From assembly GCA_012845835.1 (NCBI GenBank), contig JABAKD010000016.1:16831625-16895624 (forward strand): DNA of 64,000 nt, read 5' to 3'. The DNA comes from Undaria pinnatifida (Eukaryota > Sar > Phaeophyceae > Laminariales > Alariaceae). Numbering within the stretch: position 1 is the stretch's first letter; the number at the start of each line of letters is the position of its first letter. This document shows positions 58,001 to 64,000 of this stretch, one piece after another. A program made the translations under genes and the position numbers. The notes under the pieces were generated by a model. That model worked only from the letters and a program-made list of their open reading frames with translations, had not been told where the DNA came from and did not search any database.

Positions 58001-58426
58001 TCTGTCTCCTGCTCACTCTGCGATTCGATCCCTCGAAAACCACGCTTCATATCACACGCAAAAACGCAACCAAAAATAAAAGTAATCCCAACCAAAGACA
58101 CCCGTCTCTCCCACCTTTTTTCGAGGATTTACATAATCCGCTCCACAAGGCGACGGAGGGGGAAGGTCTTCCCCAGCCCCCCCCCCAGCGAATGCCGACC
58201 GCCGAATGTTAGTAGCTTTGAATCCAGGTGGAGTTCCACACGGACTCAAAGGAGCGGAAAACGCAGGGGAGGCTGGTGGGGAGGGGTCCGGGGATGGTGA
58301 TCTTGATCTAGCCGCCGCTGCCGCGGCCGCCGTAGCGGAAGGAGAGCCGTACGCAGGCTTAGCCTTGTCGTTGTTGTCGTGATTAGCGGCGTTGGTGCTG
58401 TTGTCGATATTGTTATTGCTGTTCAT
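33344..58426 (-). CDS. Anoctamin (TMEM16) family protein with N-terminal PH-like domain, 22 exons
   Basis: A predicted membrane protein of the anoctamin ion channel / lipid scramblase family, about 1,720 residues. Exons (minus): 58426-58115, 57867-57163, 55702-55521, 55039-54861, 54077-53931, 52602-52225, 49772-49586, 48575-48274, 46686-46522, 45189-45061, 43279-42806, 42337-42221, 41605-41490, 41225-41039, 40346-40211, 39419-39352, 38887-38744, 37177-37152, 36721-36561, 35860-35674, 35066-34871, 34009-33344. All GT-AG and phase-consistent, except that exon 2 needs one base fewer in its C13 run (57453-57465). Key motifs: YYGEATAFYFAWMGFYTQG, DHPLMPVYALFVILWSS, ELAYRWGVLHFEQEE, FGYVALFSAAFPLAPL, AEHIILFLKYW. 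The start is the first ATG of exon 1 and could lie further upstream. Least certain points are the acceptor of exon 9, the joining of exons 1-4, and exon 18 (26 bases). Confidence 0.85.
33960..34770. repeat. Four-unit tandem array (about 195 bases) containing the last-exon acceptor
   Basis: Units share a block read on the minus strand as CACCACCAGTACTGGATGGA, centred near 34010 (the functional copy), 34185, 34375 and 34575. GGGA/GGGGGAG-rich filler lies between them. The functional copy provides the splice acceptor and first 15 or so codons of exon 22 (YWMESSVPRVPHKV). Confidence 0.8.
35085..35480 (+). repeat. G-rich low-complexity tract
   Basis: Runs of 6-12 G on the plus strand (C-rich on the transcript) in anoctamin intron 20. 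A degraded copy of the exon 21 5' end is embedded at 35222-35266. Confidence 0.8.
36270..36416 (+). repeat. (CAC)n microsatellite
   Basis: More than 40 near-perfect triplets in anoctamin intron 19. The polyHis frame across it is an artefact. Confidence 0.95.
37193..37290 (+). repeat. GATAACGATATC minisatellite
   Basis: Units of 6-12 bases (CGATAACGATATCG) immediately upstream, on the transcript, of the 26-base exon 18. Confidence 0.85.
39054..39335 (+). repeat. (GGGTA)n pentanucleotide array
   Basis: About 50 units of GGTAG, perfect in the middle, in anoctamin intron 16. It is not the TTAGGG or TTTAGGG telomere unit. Confidence 0.92.
41610..41790 (+). repeat. GGGGA-rich low-complexity tract
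   Basis: GGGAGGGGCGGGG-type units directly upstream on the transcript of exon 13. The complementary C/T tract serves as its polypyrimidine stretch. Confidence 0.85.
42076..42200 (+). repeat. 120-base dispersed repeat, copy 2
   Basis: AGTCGCCGACTAATACTTAG, then GTTGGCCAGGTGTTAC, then GGCTGACGCGTTTGTAGCTC and GACATGTGTTGT. Close relative of 12122-12240. Confidence 0.7.
43785..43885 (+). repeat. Dispersed repeat ending in CAA tail, copy 2
   Basis: CCCTGGGATATTCTTC, then AAAGTGACTGGAGCCTGTCC, then TGACCACGGACTTGATCATG, then GAGAGCAACAACAACAA. It shares the full block order with 7250-7395 and 51725-51830. AATCATCA-type repeats follow to about 44000 and again near 44260-44360. Confidence 0.75.
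44870..44960. repeat. AGGAGCTC/GAGTTCCTC dispersed repeat, copy 3
   Basis: AACGAATGCCTTCGAAGTCAT, then GGGTGAGGTATTGAGTTCC, then TCATGTGAGGAGCCC. Very similar to 13905-13970. A second hairpin, GAGTTCCTCATGTACATGAGGAAC, lies at 44792-44815. Confidence 0.65.
47252..47340 (+). mobile_element. TTAA-bounded 88-base MITE, copy 1
   Basis: TTAACCCCTTCAGAGCC at the left and TTTTAAAGGCGTTAC at the right, imperfect inverted repeats. The interior is CTCCCTATACTAA. An inverted copy follows at 47483-47590. Confidence 0.65.
47483..47590 (-). mobile_element. TTAA-bounded MITE, copy 2 (inverted)
   Basis: The minus strand reads TTAACCGCTTTAGAGCC, then through a C-run, TACTAATCTCTAAGC and GGGTTTCCAATTG, to GGCGTTAA. 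It forms a large inverted pair with copy 1, 142 bases away. Confidence 0.6.
49775..50225 (+). repeat. GGGATGGGTAT minisatellite
   Basis: Units GGTATGGGATGGGCATG and GGGACGGGTATGG in anoctamin intron 6; the Pro/Ser/Tyr-rich minus frame is an artefact apart from the exon 7 part below 49772. Confidence 0.9.
50316..51201 (+). pseudogene. 5'-truncated LINE (non-LTR) reverse transcriptase fragment
   Basis: An open frame of about 290 codons, antisense to the anoctamin gene in its intron 6. It begins inside the RT palm with LWGVLYADDAGIVSRS (YADD catalytic motif). It continues with FVYLGGAIT, LKVRLLKVEVVETLLYGCTT, LRCLGWRKR and RKRRILFAGFVARVGEERLP, the usual order of jockey/I-like ORF2 C-terminal regions. 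The frame runs into a G-rich tract (51040-51115) after GGKGYSGG, where related elements continue with a conserved tail. The endonuclease and upstream RT motifs are missing, so it is a dead 5'-truncated insertion. A CAA-tailed repeat on the same strand 0.5 kb downstream may be its original 3' end. Confidence 0.85.
51130..51302 (-). other. Coding-like minus-strand segment of unknown origin
   Basis: An acceptor-like CCCTAG is followed by an open frame: ELTKDGIGLIEGIKC, then MQQGEEARAVLRYLVTAIGR, then FKTMMVRPSLQSL, up to a GGGTACG donor-like site. It looks non-repetitive and coding-like. It does not fit between anoctamin exons 6 and 7, whose PH-domain helix joins well directly. It may be part of another mobile element or an alternative exon. 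Confidence 0.3.
51680..52055 (+). repeat. Dispersed repeat copy 3 with long (CAA)n tail
   Basis: CCCTGGGGTATTCCTC, then AGAGTGACTGGAACCTGTCC, then TGACCACGGACTTGATTATG, then GAGAGCAACAACAACAACG. About 230 bases of nearly pure CAA with CAG interruptions follow. All three family copies end in the same way. Confidence 0.85.
52860..53115 (+). repeat. (AAGAAC)n hexanucleotide array
   Basis: Imperfect AAGAAC and CAAGAG units in anoctamin intron 5. Confidence 0.9.
53231..53296 (-). repeat. Degenerate copy of anoctamin exon 5 3' end
   Basis: CTCACGGTGTTCTGAAGCAT...GGTCACAAGTGCGATGCGCG matches 53926-53990 (CTCACGGTGCTCTGAAGCAC...GGTCGCACGTGCGGTGCGCG), including the donor. It is the clearest exon-end echo of this gene. 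Confidence 0.85.
53290..53835 (+). repeat. (ACCAAC/ACACCA)n array
   Basis: Over 500 bases of ACCAACACC and CACCACCA units in anoctamin intron 5; Thr/Asn/His frames are artefacts. Confidence 0.92.
54505..54592 (+). mobile_element. TTAA-type MITE, copy 3
   Basis: CTAACCCCTTAAGAGCG to TGCAAAGGCGTTAA, interior CCCTCCCTACACTAATTCCA. A further degenerate copy (about 54679-54771) and a half copy (54625-54680) follow. Confidence 0.6.
55128..55302 (-). repeat. Two degenerate copies of anoctamin exon 3 3' end
   Basis: GGTTGGGCGGCTGAAGCACGTCGAGACTCT (55242) and GGTTGGGAGGCTGTAGCACATCGAGGCTCT (55138) match GTTGGGCGGATGTAGCCCGTCGAGGCTCTC at 55522. Both continue through the CCCTCCTGGCATCGTTCAGCTTCTGA region of the exon. 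Confidence 0.85.
55945..56130 (+). repeat. Tandem duplication of about 90 bases
   Basis: GATACAGGGATCTCCTGTCC...GATGATGTAGATCATGGC...TTCAAAACAAAAACGGTT occurs twice with about 95% identity. Confidence 0.9.
56316..56403 (+). mobile_element. TTAA-type MITE, copy 4
   Basis: The best-preserved copy: TTAACCCTTTAGAGTCCC to GTTCTAAAGGCGTTAA, 88 bases. Terminal inverted repeats are about 14 bases with TTAA at both ends, as in elements mobilised by piggyBac-type transposases. The transposase link is inference. Confidence 0.65.
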
Positions 58427-58577
58427 GTTGCTGTTGTTGTCGGTTTCGTTAGGCAGGTAAAAAGAGAGTTTTTTCGATGCAGACGTAGGCGTGTTTGCTG
58501 TGGAGGAAGGATTTCGGCGAAGAGGAGACGGGCTCCTCGTGGGCTGGAGGAGGCAGGAGGTTGGAGGGGGAGGGGGG

Positions 58578-58651
58578 GGACGAGGGAAGGGAGGGAGGGA
58601 GGGAGGGAGGGAGGGAGGGAGGGAGGGAGGGAGGGAGGGAGGGAGGGAGGG
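58578..58651 (+). repeat. (GGGA)n microsatellite
   Basis: About 18 tetranucleotide units. Confidence 0.95.
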
Positions 58652-59404
58652 ACGAGAAAGTAAGCGAAGAGAGCGAGAAATATCGAACTACCGCGAGAGA
58701 TGGCGCGTAAGCGTGGACGCGATGATCCGTCGACGCATATCAAGGCAATGCATTAACGTTCGTAACCCGCACCAGGTGCAGCAGTGGTCACCGCTACTCC
58801 TTGCTGTGTGAGGGACATGCGCTTGACGGCGGGTATAACAGCTCAACACGAATGCCTGGCTTTATTTAATCTCTTGAGGACTACTACTGCGCCCAAGTAT
58901 TGGGGGCGAAAACCACTTAAAATTAATACCGGCATGTCATACCTTCTACACTCTGAAAAAGGGACAACGACCCATTCGTCTGGGACACATCTTATTTATT
59001 ATTACAAGCTTCCCCTTGAGGGTGTCGTCGGCTTGAAATTCCCGGGGGGGGGGTCGCAAGATGAAAAGCAGGCCCAAAACTCTTGTCAAAACTGTAGGGA
59101 AAAACAAATAGCCACCGCACAAATAGCCCACCGCACAAATAGCCCGGCAAGTAATACCGACCAACCCATACGAGTCTATGGCTTGTTCTGTAATAGGATC
59201 CTTTTTGTACCGTTGAAATGACCAACTATTGTACTATAATATTACATTGGAAACCCCATTCCACGCTAATTCCAACTAGTGTTTCGCCAAAAAAAAGGGT
59301 GCAGAACTAGAAGGCTTGTCACGCTGTAGGCGTGGGCTGGGTCGGGTCGGGTCAGGCCGAGCGGCGTATTAGCCTGAAATTGCTGCGAAACTACACGTCG
59401 CCCA

Positions 59405-59680
59405 ATAGTTGGTATTCTGATGTCCTATGGTTGGCATTCCGCCCCTGTGGTTGGTATTCTGATGTCGTATGGTTGGTACTCCGATACCCTTTGGTTGGTA
59501 TTCTGATGCCCTACAGTAGGTATATAAAAATTGTGTTCTGATACCCTATGGTTGGTGTTGTGATGTCGCTGCAGTCTGATGCCACCATACGTAGACCCCA
59601 TGGTTGGCATTGCGGTGCCGTACGGTTGGCGCTCTGATACTCTTACGGTTGATATTCTGATGCCACCGCAGTTCGACGCA
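59405..59680 (+). repeat. Minisatellite of about 22 bases (TATGGTTGGTATTCTGATG)
   Basis: About a dozen units with variable spacing; the unit core is GGTTGGTATTCTGATGYC. Confidence 0.9.
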
Positions 59681-60369
59681 AGTCGCGACCACCGCGGCGT
59701 GTTGGTGGAGAAACACCGAGCGTGCCAGAGTTACGACAGAGGTCAGATAACATTACATGACACCCCATCGCACTCTGGCACAGCCCAGCTCAGCCCAGCC
59801 CGGCCCAGCCTAGCCCAGCCCAGCCCTAGCCCAGCCCAGCCCAGCCCAAGACAGAATAGAACAGCACCGCAAGCCAATGTACAGCGCAGAATCGCACAGC
59901 ACTGCACTCACTGCGAAGCACAGCACGGCATCGGCGCATTACCATAGCCGCGCGGTGCTCAAATACTTGGGACCCGACCAAGCAAACAAGTCGACTACTG
60001 CGAAAAAAATGTTTGGGCTGAGAGGGCGGCATAGATCTTGTCCCAGTTTCAACCAACTTATGAAAACATCCTAGCCTTTAAACCCTAACGCGGGGATGCG
60101 CGCACGGGGGTACGCACACAAGGGTCCCACACGGTATCATCATCATTATGACTGGCCGTTCCCTGGCCTGTCCAATTTACCAGTCAGCGTCCCTGCCCGA
60201 GGTACAAAAAACGCAGAAAACAGATTTCACATATTAACGTTCAGGTTAACCAAGAAGTCTGAAGCAGGGCTGGGTGCATGCATAAGAGAGTCACACGGCC
60301 GGCATTACCCCTATCCTTGGTCATTACCTGCCACTTTCGGTATCCAAGCCGTGTCCCACGACTATAAAA

Positions 60370-60870
60370 AACACGCATACAAATGGATATGACAAGATGA
60401 GATCAAACCCGAAAAAAAACAAGCTGGCCGTGTTCTTCTCCCATAAAAGCACACACAAACACAAAAAAAAGGTGCAGACAAGATGCGGTCAACTCCGTGA
60501 AAACATCCTAGTCGCTCGCGCCCCAACTCCATATAAAAAACACACATAAAAATGGTGCTGAAAAACATGTGGTCAACACGCGTAAGAAAACACACTGGCC
60601 GCGTTCCACTAGCTAGCATAAAAGACGCTCGTACACAAGGAAGATAAGGTCAGACCCGTAAGAAAACAAGCTACCCGCCCCGCCCCAACCGTACAAAAAA
60701 AAAAAACACGCACAAAATAAACCAACAAGATGGGTTCGAGCCCGCAAAAAAAACAAGCCAACCGCCGCCCCAACCCTATAAAAAAACACACACACTCTCA
60801 TGCAGAAGAAGCTAACAACATGGGGTCGATCGAGCCCGTCAGAAACAAAGCTAGCCGCGTCCACGGCAGA
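60370..60870 (+). repeat. Tandem repeat of about 75 bases (AACAAGCTRGCCG / CACACACAAA)
   Basis: Six degenerate units each with ATAAAAAACACACAC, AAGATGNGGTCRA, CCCGTAAGAAAACAAGCT and a GC-rich GCCGCCCCAAC block. Confidence 0.85.
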
Positions 60871-61132
60871 ACATCACAGGAGCAGCAACAGCAGTCGCCG
60901 TCAAACATGCTACAGGGGGTAGGTACCCCGGCCTACGAACGCCCGGTGACACCCGAATTTGACCACTCTCATCTCAGGTTGGGTATAGGGTTGAGTATAG
61001 GCGTCACAAGGCGTGACAAGCCGATTATACCGCCCTTAAGTCCCAAACGCTCTTATCTAGAGCGCTCCAAGACCGAGGTGCCCACTACTATTGTATACAG
61101 GAGACAGCGAGTAAACTCCTTGGCTGACGGCC

Positions 61133-61385
61133 CAAGATGAGTCTTGACGCGCGGTTTGACAGCTCGACTGACCACCCCTGTACACTAAAACCCAGGTACT
61201 ATTAATCTATTAATAAGACCAAAATAAGTCGTGATGCTAGACCGTGGTTCGACCCCGGGATTGACCGCCCCTGTACACTAAAACAGGACACTAAGGCCAA
61301 AAGAAGCCTTGATGCTAGACCGCGGTTTGACCTCATGACCGACCGCCTCTTGCACTAAATCCAGTATAACAAGGCCGAAAGAGAC
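61133..61385 (+). repeat. Tandem repeat of about 75 bases (CTTGACGCGCGGTTTGAC)
   Basis: Three full units plus a partial one, each with GCCTTGATGCTAGACCGYGGTT-like and CCCCTGTACACTAAAACC-like blocks. Confidence 0.85.
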
Positions 61386-61689
61386 CTGACGCGCCAAACA
61401 ATGGCAGGCGCCTACGTATCGTATTTCAGCAGCAGTGTCGTACATAGATGCGCACAGCAGGCAAATAAAGCGAACGTACAACCAAGAAAAAGAAAAGAAA
61501 AAAGACTCACGCAGTGTACGGTGGAACAACTACCACCGAACTCATTCCCTACCCCCACTAGACAACATCCAGCACTCGTTCTGCCGGAGGAATCGTCGCA
61601 ATTATGCAACAAGCTCTCATCCCTTACACAGCCGTGTATCACCACACACCCCCCCGACAAAAAAAAACGCTGGACAAAAGAAAAGGGTC

Positions 61690-62110
61690 GTGGACGACTG
61701 CAGCCTACAGCTAAACCCTGAAGGGTGAGCAGCACGCCTTTCAAATGACATTACGCTAAAACAAAAACTGAGATGCTGGGCAAACGAAAAGCGCACAACC
61801 TATCGGTAAGAGCCGTGTCATACCCCTCGAATGAAAAACAACGAAAAAAGAAATGCTCAGATGCTGGCCATAAGAAAAGCAAAAACAACCTATCCGTAGG
61901 AGCCGCGCCATACCCTTCACACGCAAAACGCAGAAAAAAAATCCTCAGGTGCTGGGCATACGAAAAGCACGCAGCCCATCGGTAAGACCCGTATCATACC
62001 CTTCAAACGAAAAGCTCAAACAAAAATTCCTAAGATGCTGGACACACAAAAAGCACACAACTCATCGGTAAGAGCCGTTCACCGCCACACCCGTTGGGCA
62101 AATAAAAAGG
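61690..62110 (+). repeat. Tandem repeat of about 85 bases (GATGCTGGGCAAACGAAAAG)
   Basis: Four to five units with ATGCTGGNCATACGAAAAGCNC, ATCGGTAAGAGCCGTGTCAT and ACCCTTCNAACG blocks. Confidence 0.88.
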
Positions 62111-62754
62111 CGGCACCATCGCTTGCGCTAGTGTGCTCTCTCCTCCTCGGACCCGACAAACAACCAAGGGTGAGTTTAGTAGGCCACGAGTAGATACTCT
62201 GGGATACACCGGGTACTGACGAAATTGCCTACCCGGGTACGCACATACCCGTAAAAAAATGTGCCTTACGCACCCTTGCAAAACAACCAACCCACCGCCG
62301 TTCATCGCTTCCCGCTGTGGGTGGGGAAAGAAAGAAACGCATCGTTTGCGCGCGCGTTTCCCCCCTGACTACATACAAAAACACACACAATCCATCCGTG
62401 AAAACCGAAGCATTCGTGGTTCAGGGAATCAACTAAACAGAGAGCCATCGCTTAATCGCTCGTATCCCCCTGTTTACACAAAAAAAAAATGAAAAACTAC
62501 TGCTGGTACAATTTGTGTCGGGCGCGATCTCCGAATCGCACGCAGCTAGGTTGCAAAGACGACTTTTGACGAAGTCCTTGATCTCAAAAGCTGGCGTGTC
62601 TTTTTTTTTCACACACAAAAAACGCGCGCAGTTCTTTCACGTCTGGGGCGTCTTTTATTTTTTTGACAAGGTATATTTTTATTTTTATATGCAAGCACAC
62701 AACCCTTGAGTCAGCCGTTGTCAGGTTGTCATCCGCCGTAGGGTAAACAAAGAC

Positions 62755-62995
62755 GTCATCGATTGCATCGCTCTGCGCTGGCGCCCCATATACAAAAACG
62801 CAACATAAAAACCGATCGCTAACATCGCTCTGCGCTTGCGTCCCATACACAAACACGCAACACGAAAACCGATCGCTAACATCGCTCTGCGCTCGCGTCC
62901 CATACACAAACACGCAACACAAAAACCGATCGCTAACATCGCTCTGCGCTCGCACCCCTGACACAAAAACGCAACACAAAAAACGATCGTCAGCC
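62755..62995 (+). repeat. Tandem repeat of about 60 bases (CGATCGCTAACATCGCTCTG)
   Basis: Four units with ATCGCTCTGCGCTCGCGTCC, then CATACACAAACACGCAACAC and AAAAACCGATCG; the last unit is more diverged. Confidence 0.92.
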
Positions 62996-63189
62996 CGCTG
63001 GAGACGACAAGCATGCCATGAGCGAAAGGGGGAGGCGGGGGGGGGATTTTGCAATCAACGCGCCTCTGAAAATACCTACCGTACCCTGCGCCCGAACAAT
63101 GACACACGCAAATAATTGGGAGCAAACAGCTACTACTAATGATAAGCATACAAACATGCCGAGACACAAAGGATTTATCAAATAGGTTA

Positions 63190-63380
63190 GGGTATTTACT
63201 CTGGGGTACCTGGCTGGGTACCGCACGGGGTTCCTGGCCGGGTACCGCACGGGGTTCCTGGGTACCACCGCACCTGGCTACGTTGGTCATACCCGGGTAT
63301 CAAGGATACCCGCGTCCAGGCGTACCCGGGTATCGAACACGGTTATGTTGGCCATACCCGGACACTCACCCGGGTACATT
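63190..63380 (+). repeat. CCCGGGTA/GGGTACC-rich palindromic repeat
   Basis: Imperfect units of GGCTGGGTACCGCACGGGGTTC and CATACCCGGGTATC. Related GGGTACC blocks occur at 45300-45440 (two copies of AACCGCGGGTACCCTCAGAG) and at 62190-62260. Confidence 0.75.
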
Positions 63381-64000
63381 TAGAGTAGATACCCTACTAA
63401 GCAAACCAAACCCAACGTTTGGAAGATACACGTTGTACGCCATCAAGCCGACAACACGGTATTGCGGTGGCAAAAAAAACGCGCCGTCGTCCGACTGCGC
63501 GTCGCATGGCATCAGCAGTCGAAAACGCAGCCCACGGCAACAAAAAAGGAGCGCCGCCACGATACGTAAACCAAAACATGCGAAAAACACTAATACACTA
63601 AAGAAAAGAAAAGAAAAGAAAACACGAAAACACAAAAAATGATTAGTGTTCCAGTACCATACAAGTATAAATGCCAAATACCTAAAAGTTAGAAACCAAA
63701 AGCGCCAAAAAAACACGCCAGGCAAATATCTGGGATGCATATAGACTATACCAGAAAGTACAAAATACAACAGATGCCTGTTGGTACATAGTTTGCACCA
63801 TGCACCCACATACGCACAGCCTCGTGTTTTCCTCCCGAAGAAGCATCAAAACGACGGGATGGGTCGATCGGTGTGCACGAATCAACCAACCAGTCAGGCA
63901 TACGTGAAATCCGAAAAGTACCACAGAAGAAAGTACCCTCCAGACTCCTTCCCTCGACTACAGCAGCAGCACTACCATACAGTAGTGGTTCCTGTATAGT

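Larger units (their letters stand above)
54861..58426 (-). other. Anoctamin gene exons 1-4: low-complexity N-terminal extension
   Basis: Residues about 1-459. Exon 1 has Asn- and Ala-rich runs and many SP/PS dipeptides. Exon 2 is Pro-rich, then polyglycine, then a mixed segment ending RELTRYRGGRAQVARQDD. Exons 3-4 (YEFALVLKPNDEYRDAVEVL; RLSLLDDLQEEE) look like ordinary charged coding sequence. The stretch resembles a disordered regulatory region; I recognise no domain. The splice phases of exons 2-4 agree only if the exon 2 frame break is corrected. Confidence 0.65.
58427..64000. other. Region upstream of the anoctamin gene; tandem arrays, no gene called
   Basis: The 5' side of the anoctamin gene begins with a (GGGA)n array at 58578-58651. 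Beyond it are non-repeat DNA and six consecutive tandem arrays. An open frame at 60730-61140 (+) ends in a non-repetitive stretch (YERPVTPEFDHSHLRLG) that I do not recognise. Confidence 0.5.

Noticed and set aside
63139-63642. 167-codon plus-strand frame at the right end
   Set aside because: First half is the GGGTACC palindromic repeat and the second half a Lys-rich A-rich tract; no domain.
1-64000. CRISPR array, prophage, operon or viral gene cluster
   Set aside because: The intron-exon structure is eukaryotic; the tandem arrays have no regular spacer-repeat alternation and no associated genes.

Overview
This is a window of eukaryotic nuclear DNA, intron-rich and full of satellites. It most likely comes from a photosynthetic stramenopile (heterokont), probably a brown alga or close relative. 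The grounds are: many-exon genes with GT-AG introns of 0.2-2.5 kb; a plastid-type presequence with a heterokont ASAFAP-like motif; an axonemal dynein-regulatory gene, implying flagellated cells; and a LINE-type reverse transcriptase fragment. Species assignment is inference.

Three genes are supported exon by exon, each with consistent splice phase. (1) Plus strand, 878-16999: DRC3/LRRC48, a nexin-dynein regulatory complex subunit, 14 visible exons and about 499 residues, with its N-terminus probably upstream of the window. (2) Minus strand, 24182-18218: a plastid-targeted nucleoside diphosphate kinase, 4 exons, 204 residues. It converges on DRC3 across about 1.2 kb. (3) Minus strand, 58426-33344: a very large anoctamin (TMEM16) family protein, 22 exons and about 1,720 residues. 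It has a long low-complexity N-terminus, a PH-like domain, the anoctamin cytosolic domain, a transmembrane domain and a variable tail. One frame break sits in a C13 homopolymer of exon 2. The functions of the three genes are not obviously linked.

The rest is intronic or intergenic. Introns hold minisatellites, microsatellites, two MITE-like families, several dispersed repeats and a 5'-truncated LINE (50316-51201). The 9-kb gap at 24183-33343 and the right end (58427-64000) are mostly tandem arrays in which I can defend no gene.

The most unusual feature is that many introns of DRC3 and the anoctamin carry degenerate copies of a neighbouring exon's splice-site end. I find about 20 such 'exon-end echoes', often keeping the reading frame and the splice site. 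Other notable points are the PH-anoctamin architecture with apparent loss of several Ca2+-ligand positions, a satellite readable as protein on both strands, and four tandem copies of the acceptor used by the last anoctamin exon.
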